From an uncultured Flavobacteriales bacterium (GTDB lineage: Bacteria > Bacteroidota > Bacteroidia > Flavobacteriales_D > Crocinitomicaceae), in contig CAIRMS010000297.1 of NCBI GenBank assembly GCA_903879765.1, positions 1 through 15,775 on the forward strand: a DNA stretch of 15,775 bases. Direction: 5' to 3'. Numbering within the stretch: position 1 is the first letter of the stretch; each line of letters opens with the position of its first letter. The notes below the pieces were generated by a model that did not search any database, was not told the origin of the DNA, and saw only the letters and a program-made list of their open reading frames with translations. Below, piece after piece: positions 1 to 7,057 of this stretch. Made by a program: the position numbers and the translations under genes.

Positions 1-1539
1 CAAAATTTAAGGAAATTAGATTCACTTATTCAAGCAAAAGAACAGGTGGAGGATAGTATGCGAATTCTTCTGACTCAGGAAAACGAGATTCCATTGCAAG
101 AACTCCAACAAAACGCGGAAAGACATGCGAAATTAACGAAGAACATTGAGGAAAGTAATTTGCTTCTTCAAGAGCAACAAGAACGATTGGTGGATTTTAT
201 CGAACATGAATCATACGAATGGATGATGCAAAATGGAGTTCAAGCGAGATCAGCTGTTTCGGCTGTTAGCGGTTCCACAAATCTTTCGACAAATGCACCC
301 GTTCAAGTTCCATTTGCAGTGACAACTGTTGGAACAATGAATCAAGTATTCCCAACACATCCGATCAATGTTCCTTTACCGGAAGGCTTAATTTTCCGTG
401 TCCAAGTTGGGGCCTTTAGAAAACCAGTTCCCAATCAACTATTTAGGGAATTTGGACCTGTATCAGGTGAGGTGTTAACAAATGGATTAACCTGTTATTT
501 AGCGGGATATTTCAATGGTTCTTTAGATGCAGTGGAGGCTAGAACAATGATTCGAGGTCTCGGGTATGCAGATGCATTTATCGTGGCTTATTGCGATGGA
601 AAAAGAATGTCCTATAATCAAGGAAAGGCTTTGGAAGCAAATGGTCAATGCCGCAAACAGTCAAAAGAGGAAATGCAGCTTGCTTTAACTCAATTGCTGT
701 CGCAGCAGAACAATCCACAAGTTCAAACACCTGTTGCCATTCCAGTTGCTGTGGATCCAAATAGTACGGAGGCTAATTTAGATTTATATTACACTGTTCA
801 AGTGGCCGTTTATAATAAACCACTGACAAAACCTACGATTCAAGGTGTAAGCGAATTATTGGTAACAAAAACAGAAAAAGGACAATTCCGTTATTCTTCT
901 GGAGAGTTTACCAGTTTTGCGGAAGCCCGAGACCGCAAGAATTTTGTCGTAGGAAAAGGAATCCCTGATGCATACGTCGTTGCATATTACCGCGGAAAAC
1001 GTATTTCAATTGGCGAGGCAAATAAACTTCTTGCTTCTGGCATTGTTCCAAAGAAACGAGGTGAAAATACTCCTTCAATGGAGATAAATACCCCACAAGT
1101 TTCAGCTGTTGTGGAAATTCCTGTTCTAATTCCTGTTGTGAAAAAAGATTCAGTCGTTCAATTTGAATTAAGGGTGAATGAAGACAATTACTTAGCACAG
1201 CTTAAAAGATTTAATCGTGTTGGAACCTTTACCTATCAAGCAGAGAAAAACCGCATTATTTCAGAGAAATATTTATTCAATAACATAACGGTCAATCAAC
1301 AATTGTATCTTACCGAGATGAAACGCATGCGAGAAAATACAAGTAAGATTCCATTTCAAGAATTTGTCGTAGACCCAAGTCGGAGTGATTACTATGATTG
1401 GTTATTGCGACAAGCAATTAGCTATGATGCAAGGAAAGAAAATGATGTTTGGATTTTCCGTTTCTATCCAGAAAACAAAGAGCAGCAGGAGATGATTTTG
1501 CAGACTTCAGAACAATTTAAATGGACAAAAAAACAATAA
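1..1539 (+). CDS. SPOR-like repeat protein with coiled coil, C-terminal part (5' end outside window)
   Basis: The reading frame is open from the first base, so this is the C-terminal 512 residues of a longer protein; the first in-window start-like codon (GTG at 46) lies inside a helix and is probably not the start. Visible residues 1-65 are rich in Q, E, K and L and look like a coiled coil. Residues 131-215 and 263-347 are two homologous repeats that begin FRVQVGAF and YTVQVAVY, end in A(F/Y)(I/V)VAY.(D/R)GKR.S, and resemble SPOR-like domains. Residues about 385-512 may be a third, diverged unit. V/P/Q-rich linkers separate the repeats. SPOR domains usually bind denuded peptidoglycan, so an envelope role is likely but inferred; similar repeats occur at the C-terminus of large Bacteroidota envelope proteins. 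ClpS begins 4 bases after the stop codon. Confidence 0.8.
   Translation, partial: QNLRKLDSLIQAKEQVEDSMRILLTQENEIPLQELQQNAERHAKLTKNIEESNLLLQEQQERLVDFIEHESYEWMMQNGVQARSAVSAVSGSTNLSTNAPVQVPFAVTTVGTMNQVFPTHPINVPLPEGLIFRVQVGAFRKPVPNQLFREFGPVSGEVLTNGLTCYLAGYFNGSLDAVEARTMIRGLGYADAFIVAYCDGKRMSYNQGKALEANGQCRKQSKEEMQLALTQLLSQQNNPQVQTPVAIPVAVDPNSTEANLDLYYTVQVAVYNKPLTKPTIQGVSELLVTKTEKGQFRYSSGEFTSFAEARDRKNFVVGKGIPDAYVVAYYRGKRISIGEANKLLASGIVPKKRGENTPSMEINTPQVSAVVEIPVLIPVVKKDSVVQFELRVNEDNYLAQLKRFNRVGTFTYQAEKNRIISEKYLFNNITVNQQLYLTEMKRMRENTSKIPFQEFVVDPSRSDYYDWLLRQAISYDARKENDVWIFRFYPENKEQQEMILQTSEQFKWTKKQ
391..1041 (+). repeat. Two tandem SPOR-like protein repeats
   Basis: Codons 131-215 and 263-347 of the visible frame encode two units of 85 residues each that align end to end without gaps at the conserved positions: (F/T)VQV at the front, K-P about eight residues on, then (G/I)..DA(F/Y)(I/V)VAY, GKR(M/I)S, and L.A(N/S)G at the end. 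DNA identity is low, so the duplication is old. A 47-residue linker (216-262) lies between them. Confidence 0.75.
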
Positions 1540-1543
1540 AAAG

Positions 1544-1816
1544 ATGAGTGTAGTTGAACCAAAAGAACGAGTTAAACGAAAAGAAAAAACCGTTGAAGAG
1601 CGAGGATTGATTTTGTACAACGATGATGTCAATTCTTTTGATCACGTGATTTACTGTCTCATGAAAATTTGCGATCATGAAATGGTTCAGGCAGAACAAT
1701 GTGCTTGGATTGTTCACACGAATGGCAAATGTTTGGTGAAAACAGGACCGATAGATGAGGTTCAAGCCATGTGTTTGAAACTGGTGAATCAAGGTTTAAG
1801 TGCGAAAGTAGATTAA
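1544..1816 (+). CDS. clpS: ATP-dependent Clp protease adaptor ClpS
   Basis: A 90-residue protein matching ClpS, which binds the N-domain of ClpA/ClpC-type unfoldases and delivers N-degron substrates to ClpP in the cytosol. Residues 1-20 are the charged, flexible N-terminal extension. The N-degron pocket is visible: N26-D27-D28 (equivalent to E. coli N34-D35-D36), F32 in the place of the E. coli gatekeeper M40, and H58 in the place of H66. The length is slightly below the E. coli protein because the C-terminus is short. It starts 4 bases after the upstream stop and ends 1 base before the rhomboid start, so the three genes are probably co-transcribed. No Shine-Dalgarno sequence is seen, as is usual in Bacteroidota. 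Confidence 0.93.
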   Translation: MSVVEPKERVKRKEKTVEERGLILYNDDVNSFDHVIYCLMKICDHEMVQAEQCAWIVHTNGKCLVKTGPIDEVQAMCLKLVNQGLSAKVD

Positions 1817-1817
1817 T

Positions 1818-2363
1818 ATGAAAATTACATTTCAATCCAAGGGTACGCTTTATTTGTCCCTCCTTTGTGTTTTAGGGAGCTTCATAGTAATGACTATGCC
1901 TAAAACGAATTTCAGTCATGTTTTCATGTTGAATGGAGACGCACAATTTACAGAGTGGGAATGGTACATCAGTTTAGTGGCCTACATTTTTGGACATTCT
2001 TCCATCGAGCACTTATTGGGAAATATGTCCTTACTGTTGATTTTGGGTCCAATTATTGAATTAAAATATGGCACAAAGCGCTTTGTATTCATGAGTCTCA
2101 TCACGGCTTTGATTACCGGGATTTTACATACCTTGTTTTGGGACAATGGACTCCTTGGATTTAGTGGGCTCGTTTTTATGTACATTGTTTTGTCCACACT
2201 GTTAAACATCCGTAACAGAGAAATTCCTTTTACATTTATCCTAGTGGTCGTTTTATATTTCGGAATGGAAGTTTTATCTTCTCTAAAAGACACTCAAATC
2301 TCACATTTTGCTCACCTTTTTGGAGGTGCAATGGGCGCATTTTGGGGATTTTATAGGAGGTAA
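1818..2363 (+). CDS. Rhomboid family intramembrane serine protease
   Basis: A 181-residue protein made almost wholly of hydrophobic segments, matching the minimal six-helix rhomboid core. Rhomboid landmarks appear in order: H65-x3-N69 in helix 2, followed by E81 and G85; the nucleophile motif G114-F-S116-G117; and the last-helix motif H166-x2-G169-x3-G173, giving a Ser116/His166 dyad. The enzyme would cut transmembrane helices of other membrane proteins; the substrate cannot be told from sequence. There is no extra domain at either end. The ATG lies 1 base after the clpS stop, which suggests translational coupling. The stop codon is 3 bases from the stop of the convergent gene. An inactive pseudoprotease is unlikely because both catalytic residues are present. 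Confidence 0.9.
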   Translation: MKITFQSKGTLYLSLLCVLGSFIVMTMPKTNFSHVFMLNGDAQFTEWEWYISLVAYIFGHSSIEHLLGNMSLLLILGPIIELKYGTKRFVFMSLITALITGILHTLFWDNGLLGFSGLVFMYIVLSTLLNIRNREIPFTFILVVVLYFGMEVLSSLKDTQISHFAHLFGGAMGAFWGFYRR

Positions 2364-2366
2364 TTG

Positions 2367-3761
2367 CTATTGCCTAATGGTTGCATTAAAAAACCGTTCA
2401 ATGGTTTCATAGCGTCCATTTGGTGTTGGACTTAGAGCTGGTGAAGCATACAAAATCAGGTTTGGATCAAATAAAACATATAAAGGATAACTGCTCAATT
2501 GAAGGCTTTTTATAAGGTCATCGTTTTGGTTGAGCGGAAATTTGTCCCAAGTAATGGCATCCAAAGTGCGTTGTTCTGCTTTCGTGTAATTCTCTTTATT
2601 CGGATAGATGGTGATAAATTGAAAAGTGTTTCCATACTTCAGCTGTAATTTTTTCAATGCAGAAATTTCCGTAATACATCGTTCGTTTGAAGGATCGAAA
2701 TGGTGCAAATAAACCCATTTACCTTTGTATTGGTGAAAATGCTTGGTAGGGGACAAGGTATAATCCGGAGCTTTCATTCCGACCTGCATTTGCTTGAATA
2801 GATTGAGCAATTCACTTGCAATCATTTGATGTTCGATAAACTCACTTTGCTTTGCCAAGGTAATAATGAACTCAAAAATCAGTGATCGGTCAAGGTAGCC
2901 CTGATAAAAGGCTTCTTTACACATAATCATAGTAACAAATTCAGCCCGCTTTTTGGATTGAATAAAAGGATCTTCCATTAGAGCGGAAGTAAACAAACGC
3001 AACGAACCTTGACGCAACGCTTCCTCCGCTTTCGTTCGGATGTCTTTGTTTAATTGATAAAGGTATTTTTCATAAAATGAAACCGCATATTCTATGAACT
3101 TAGGGTTTTTGTAAAGAAGGCTGTCTTCTGTCAAGTAGAATTCAAATTTATCGATCTTTGAAGGTCCCCCAATAATGTTGAAATTATCTACTGACAAACC
3201 AACACTGTATTTCACATAATTAAAAAAGAAGGGATCATCTGATTTGTCATAAAGTGTAGATGTTTCTTGTTTGAATGAACGAACCTTGGAAATAAATTGT
3301 TCGGGATGAATGTCCTTCAATTGATAAACGTCCGCAATTGTTTCATCCATCCAAGCTTCAAATCCAAGAATTTTGTAATTGATGTCTAACGAATCCAAAC
3401 GAAAAAACAGCATTTCAATTTCTTTGTTTTGTTCCGTCGAACTGACAAAATCTGTTGGTTCCGGTAATTCGATATAGTATTTGGTCTTCGGTTGGATATA
3501 AAGCCAGGCGTAGAAGTTTGCGCCTCTTAAAATCACTTTTTCAATTTCCGTGCAATTGATTTTAAATTCAAAAATCGAATTGGAATCAACCTTAGACCTT
3601 CCAATCTCTAGCTCAGTTTCAGAAATAAAATCATTCACGCGATATGCTCGAATCTCTGTTGTTTTCCAATTGGAAATACCACGAATGAATGTTTGACTTT
3701 GAATAGAGTTCAAAAGTCCAACGGAGATTAAAATTAAAATGAGGTATCGATTCAAGTTCAT
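2367..3761 (-). CDS. Secreted thioredoxin-fold protein with degenerate CxxC
   Basis: A 464-residue protein with an N-terminal signal peptide (residues 1-22, hydrophobic core LILILISVGLL, cleavage likely after QSQ). Residues 24-100 form a beta-rich region like the N-terminal domain of Bacteroidota TlpA-type proteins, residues 110-325 are mostly helical, and 328-460 look like a redoxin/thioredoxin fold: V..KAPDYTL entry, WVYLHHF strand, then P426 as the cis-proline in SSYPLYVLFDP. At the usual CxxC site the sequence is S358-N-E-R-C362, so the first (nucleophilic) cysteine is Asn359 and only the second cysteine remains. Classical disulfide reductase activity is therefore doubtful. It is last in the DUF3822-rsmD-coaD series, 5 bases after coaD. 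A periplasmic or lipid-free envelope location is inferred from the signal peptide. Confidence 0.72.
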   Translation of the reverse strand: MNLNRYLILILISVGLLNSIQSQTFIRGISNWKTTEIRAYRVNDFISETELEIGRSKVDSNSIFEFKINCTEIEKVILRGANFYAWLYIQPKTKYYIELPEPTDFVSSTEQNKEIEMLFFRLDSLDINYKILGFEAWMDETIADVYQLKDIHPEQFISKVRSFKQETSTLYDKSDDPFFFNYVKYSVGLSVDNFNIIGGPSKIDKFEFYLTEDSLLYKNPKFIEYAVSFYEKYLYQLNKDIRTKAEEALRQGSLRLFTSALMEDPFIQSKKRAEFVTMIMCKEAFYQGYLDRSLIFEFIITLAKQSEFIEHQMIASELLNLFKQMQVGMKAPDYTLSPTKHFHQYKGKWVYLHHFDPSNERCITEISALKKLQLKYGNTFQFITIYPNKENYTKAEQRTLDAITWDKFPLNQNDDLIKSLQLSSYPLYVLFDPNLILYASPALSPTPNGRYETIERFFNATIRQ

Positions 3762-3766
3762 TGAAT

Positions 3767-4228
3767 TTAGTTAACGAGCATCCAAGTAGAAGTTACAAAT
3801 GGAGAAATATCCGCATTGTTTTGATGCATTTCTCGCATGATGGATGAGTTTATCGCGCTATGCTCCTGACTTGTTAGGAAAAATACCGTTTCAATTCCTG
3901 AAATTGCATGGTTCATATGGCCGATGGTTTTTTCATATTCAAAATCTTTCGAGTCGCGTAATCCACGAACAATATGTGTTGCTCCAATTTCCTTACAAAA
4001 GTCAACAGTGAGCTTTTGATACTTGCACACGCGAACCGCTGGATAATCAACGAATAAGGAAGCAATGTGCTCCATGCGGCTTTCCAAAGTGAAATAACTT
4101 TGCTTTTTACTATTGATGCCAACACCGATAATGATTTCATCAAAAACAGCTAGTGCTTTGAGAACCACTGCTTCGTGTCCTTTTGTGAATGGATCGAATG
4201 ATCCAGGAAATAAACCGCTACGCTTCAT
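3767..4228 (-). CDS. coaD: Phosphopantetheine adenylyltransferase
   Basis: A 153-residue protein, normal length for CoaD, which joins ATP and 4'-phosphopantetheine to make dephospho-CoA plus pyrophosphate, the penultimate step of coenzyme A synthesis in the cytosol. The nucleotidyltransferase motif is clear: G9-S-F-D-P-F-T-K-G-H18 ((H/T)xGH form, T15 and H18). RGLRD (about 89-93) followed by DFEYE and HMN matches the family core, and SAINSSIMRE near residue 125-134 is the ISSTxxR-type motif. The ATG at 4228 lies inside the last codons of rsmD (11-base overlap), the common rsmD-coaD coupling. The enzyme should be essential. Confidence 0.96.
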   Translation of the reverse strand: MKRSGLFPGSFDPFTKGHEAVVLKALAVFDEIIIGVGINSKKQSYFTLESRMEHIASLFVDYPAVRVCKYQKLTVDFCKEIGATHIVRGLRDSKDFEYEKTIGHMNHAISGIETVFFLTSQEHSAINSSIMREMHQNNADISPFVTSTWMLVN

Positions 4229-4763
4229 CGCTTAAAAAACTAAAGTGAACATTTCCAAAGTTACGAGAAAAGCTGAAAAATGGAGAAGAAGATAAATCCG
4301 TTTGTTTTCCATGTTCAACGATGAGTAAACCTCCTTTTTTCAATAGTTGTTTATCGAAAATGGTTTGAATCAATTCTTCGTGAAATTGTAAATGAAATGG
4401 GGGATCAGTGAAAATTAAATCGTACTGAACATTTTGAGCATTTCGACAATAAACGACACAATCTGACTTATATACTTGCATTTGCGCTTCGATTTCTAAA
4501 TCTCGAATGTTTCCTTTTAAGTATTGAACACATCGTGGATGGCTATCAATAGACAAGACATGTTTCGCTCCTCTCGAAACGAATTCAAAAGATATGTTTC
4601 CCGTTCCAGCACATAAATCAAGGATTTCCATGTCGTCTATATCTACTCGGTTTTCGAGGATATTAAAAAGCCCCTCTTTCGCGAAATCGGTTGTTGGACG
4701 AGAAGGAAAATTTGGAGGCGTTGCGAAACGCTTTCCTTTTAAGAAACCACGGATGATGCGCAC
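4218..4763 (-). CDS. rsmD: 16S rRNA (guanine966-N2)-methyltransferase RsmD
   Basis: A 181-residue class I SAM-dependent methyltransferase that methylates G966 of 16S rRNA. The family opening MRIIRG..KG is followed by R22-P-T-T-D..KEGLFNIL, the SAM site L48-D-L-C-A-G-T-G-N56, and the catalytic D120-P-P-F123. The start is a GTG (4761-4763): it is the codon that aligns with the conserved family start, and no ATG is suitable. It overlaps the end of the DUF3822 gene by 25 bases and the start of coaD by 11, so the three are translationally linked. GTG starts are uncommon in Bacteroidota and here may limit translation. Confidence 0.94.
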   Translation of the reverse strand: MRIIRGFLKGKRFATPPNFPSRPTTDFAKEGLFNILENRVDIDDMEILDLCAGTGNISFEFVSRGAKHVLSIDSHPRCVQYLKGNIRDLEIEAQMQVYKSDCVVYCRNAQNVQYDLIFTDPPFHLQFHEELIQTIFDKQLLKKGGLLIVEHGKQTDLSSSPFFSFSRNFGNVHFSFLSDEA

Positions 4764-5491
4764 AAAATAGTTTTTTGGTAAGCTGCTTGAGAATAGAAGT
4801 GTGTATTGAAATCATTGAAATCTTTAAATTGACACCAGAGGGCTTCAAATGCTTCTTGATCGAAATGTGTACCTTGTACATATGCCGAAAGTGTGTTCGT
4901 ATTTGACAAGTTCATCTTTTGATGGTTTGACAAAATAAAATACAGAACATCTGTTTCTGTTTGATATTCCGCAGGTAGGCAAAGTTGAAGTTTACCTTGT
5001 TGTTTTACTGAAAGCACAAAGAAATGGTCGAACAACACCAAAAAGGTACTATCCGGAGTATGATCATGGAATTGTTTGTGCAGTATAAAGGTGATTTGAC
5101 TGTGAACTGTTTTTTGAAGTAAAGGACCTTGAGCTAGTTCTAAAATCCAAGAAGGAACGGAATAAACAACCACAAGTTGTAGTTCATGCATTTTTTCAAA
5201 AACAAGGCTTTGATTCCCATCCAGTTTGCCAAAGTTCAACGTGTAGTAAGTCTCTAATTCTTGTTCTGAGAAAAGAGACATTGGAATTAGCGTAAAATTT
5301 GGATCGAACCAGGTTACATGTTGTAAGTTGGCATCAGACAACTTTCCTCGAATACGGTCTTTCACTTCTTCTATGGAAAAAGGTCTGCTCATATCAAATG
5401 GAATCTGCTCATGACTTAATTCACCATGCATGTCCTCCGAGATGATCTGAAGAACATCGACTTGGAAATCAAGAAATAGTTTTTTAGTCAT
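4739..5491 (-). CDS. DUF3822 family protein
   Basis: A 250-residue protein of a Bacteroidota-specific family (DUF3822) that is regularly found beside rsmD. I recall a structure of a family member with an actin-like ATPase fold, but no nucleotide-binding motif can be read with confidence here, so function stays unknown. It has no signal peptide or membrane segment and looks cytosolic. I chose the ATG at 5491; an in-frame GTG at 5509 would add six residues (MKSILD) but ATG is the usual start in this phylum. It is first in the operon DUF3822-rsmD-coaD-thioredoxin-like, overlaps rsmD by 25 bases, and is divergent from the helicase gene, with a candidate promoter at 5568-5575. Confidence 0.8.
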   Translation of the reverse strand: MTKKLFLDFQVDVLQIISEDMHGELSHEQIPFDMSRPFSIEEVKDRIRGKLSDANLQHVTWFDPNFTLIPMSLFSEQELETYYTLNFGKLDGNQSLVFEKMHELQLVVVYSVPSWILELAQGPLLQKTVHSQITFILHKQFHDHTPDSTFLVLFDHFFVLSVKQQGKLQLCLPAEYQTETDVLYFILSNHQKMNLSNTNTLSAYVQGTHFDQEAFEALWCQFKDFNDFNTHFYSQAAYQKTILCASSVVS

Positions 5492-5567
5492 GTCCAATAT
5501 ACTTTTCACAATCGTTTTTGAAATCCCCCTGAATTTATGTGAATCAGGTAAGATAAATCATGCTTTA

Positions 5568-5575
5568 CAAAGCTA
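5568..5575 (-). promoter_or_regulatory. Candidate Bacteroidota -7 box for the DUF3822-rsmD-coaD operon
   Basis: Read on the minus strand this is TAGCTTTG, a perfect match to TAnnTTTG, the -7 element of the main Bacteroidota sigma factor. It lies in the 135-base divergent gap and would give a leader of about 70 bases before the ATG at 5491. No good TTTG is seen at the -33 position. For the plus-strand helicase the best I find is the imperfect TCTATTTG at 5602-5609. Confidence 0.4.
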
Positions 5576-5626
5576 CAATATTTAACTTTATACCCATGAC
5601 TTCTATTTGGAAAAATCCGTGTAGTC

Positions 5627-7057
5627 ATGAATGTTCAAATGGATCAAAGAAGAGAAACATACCTCAAGTCAGTTCAGGCTAATTTTGGTTTCGAGTTCAC
5701 CTCGAATCAATCGGACGCCGTACATACTTTTTTTGATTTCGTAATGCATGAGCATGGACGCAAAGTTTGGCAGTTGTCCGGATTTGCAGGAACAGGAAAG
5801 TCGAGTTTGGTTTCTGCCCTCGTAAAGACCTTGAAACAAGAAAAAATCGGGTTCAAATTATTGGCTCCAACTGGACGTGCGGCAAAAGTACTCTCTAATT
5901 TCGCCAAACATCCAGCAAGTACGATTCATAAGCAAATTTACTTTTCAGGAAACGAATTAACCAATTCGAAAATTACGCCGGCAAAGAACTTATTTAAAAA
6001 CACCTTGTTCTTCGTCGATGAATCTTCGATGATCAGTAATGAGTCTGAATTCGAAGGGCCGAATGTTTTAATGGACCTAATGAATTATGTTTTTCAAGGG
6101 GTGAATTGTCAGTTGATTTTTATTGGTGACTTAGGACAGTTACCTCCCGTTGGTCAGGAGGAGTCCATCGCATTGAATAAAGAAGCATTCGAGTCATTTT
6201 TTCCAACGGTACTGGTTTTCTCTAGTCAATTGACTGAAGTGGTTCGTGTGCAAGAAAATTCAGCCATTTTAAAGAATGCGACATTTATCCGCGAAAAGGA
6301 AAACTACGAATTACCGTTTATTTCAGAAATTGACGAGCAAAGTACCTATCGTTGTGAAGGTGCGGAATTTCAAGAATGGATCGAACAATCATATGATCAA
6401 GTAGGAGTGGAGGATACAATCGTTTTAACGCTGTCGAATAAACGTGCGAATCAATGGAATCAAGAAATTCGACAACGTTTGTTCTACAGGGAAGATGTCT
6501 TGGAAAAAGGAGATCTACTCATGATTGTTAAGAATAATTATTTTTGGTTGGATCCGATTTCTGTCATGGGATTTATAGCGAACGGAGAGTTAGCAAGGGT
6601 TGAACGCGTTAGAAAAGTTGAGCAGCAATATGGATTTGAATTTGTTCATCTAGACTTATCTTTTGTTGATTATCCAGAGGTGCCGAGCGTGACCGTGATT
6701 GTTCATACGGCAAGCCTGACCGAGGAATCTCCGAATTTAAAGCGCGACAAGTTGAGTCAATTGTTTTATGCCATTGAAAAAGATTTTTCGGACGAGAAGA
6801 TCAAATCCAAACGCTACCAGAAAATCATGAAGTCGCCTTATTTCAATGCGCTTCAAGTGAAATATGCACACGCGGTAACGGTGCACAAAGCCCAAGGTGG
6901 ACAATGGAAGCATGTGTACATCGACTATGGTTTTATTCCAGAAGAAATGAAGACAAAAAATTATTTGCGTTGGTTGTACACATCTGTTACAAGGGCTACT
7001 GAAAAGTTAAGCTTTTTAAATTTCCCGAAGGATGCGTTTCGTCAACTAGTCGAGTGA
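5627..7057 (+). CDS. RecD/Pif1-like superfamily 1 DNA helicase (AAA ATPase)
   Basis: A 476-residue SF1B-type helicase core, expected to unwind DNA 5' to 3' using ATP. Motifs in order: Q-motif glutamine Q28 (SNQSDAV); Walker A G52-F-A-G-T-G-K58-S; motif Ia PTGRAAKVLS (81-90); Walker B F-F-V-D131-E132-S-S; motif III GDLGQLPPVG (167-176); the UvrD_C_2-like motif AHAVTVHKAQG (414-424); and motif VI YTSVTRA with R456. It lacks the long N-terminal region of RecD2, so it is a short, stand-alone form common in Bacteroidota; its cellular role (repair, replication restart or other) cannot be read from sequence. The gene is divergent from DUF3822-rsmD-coaD and its last 12 bases overlap the end of the M61 peptidase gene. 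Confidence 0.88.
   Translation: MNVQMDQRRETYLKSVQANFGFEFTSNQSDAVHTFFDFVMHEHGRKVWQLSGFAGTGKSSLVSALVKTLKQEKIGFKLLAPTGRAAKVLSNFAKHPASTIHKQIYFSGNELTNSKITPAKNLFKNTLFFVDESSMISNESEFEGPNVLMDLMNYVFQGVNCQLIFIGDLGQLPPVGQEESIALNKEAFESFFPTVLVFSSQLTEVVRVQENSAILKNATFIREKENYELPFISEIDEQSTYRCEGAEFQEWIEQSYDQVGVEDTIVLTLSNKRANQWNQEIRQRLFYREDVLEKGDLLMIVKNNYFWLDPISVMGFIANGELARVERVRKVEQQYGFEFVHLDLSFVDYPEVPSVTVIVHTASLTEESPNLKRDKLSQLFYAIEKDFSDEKIKSKRYQKIMKSPYFNALQVKYAHAVTVHKAQGGQWKHVYIDYGFIPEEMKTKNYLRWLYTSVTRATEKLSFLNFPKDAFRQLVE

Noticed and set aside
2387..2407. AAACC..GGTTT hairpin near the convergent ends as a terminator
   Set aside because: A 5-pair AT-rich stem inside the coding end with no T-run on the relevant strand.
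5492..5509. GTG at 5509 as the start of the DUF3822 gene
   Set aside because: It adds only six residues and an ATG follows at 5491; kept as an alternative.
5528..5548. Inverted repeat CCTGA..TCAGG in the divergent gap as an operator or terminator
   Set aside because: Only 5 contiguous pairs with an internal mismatch and no T-run; no terminator is needed between divergent genes and an operator claim lacks support.
5602..5609. TCTATTTG as the helicase promoter -7 box
   Set aside because: It deviates from TAnnTTTG at a key position and has no -33 partner; too weak to list.
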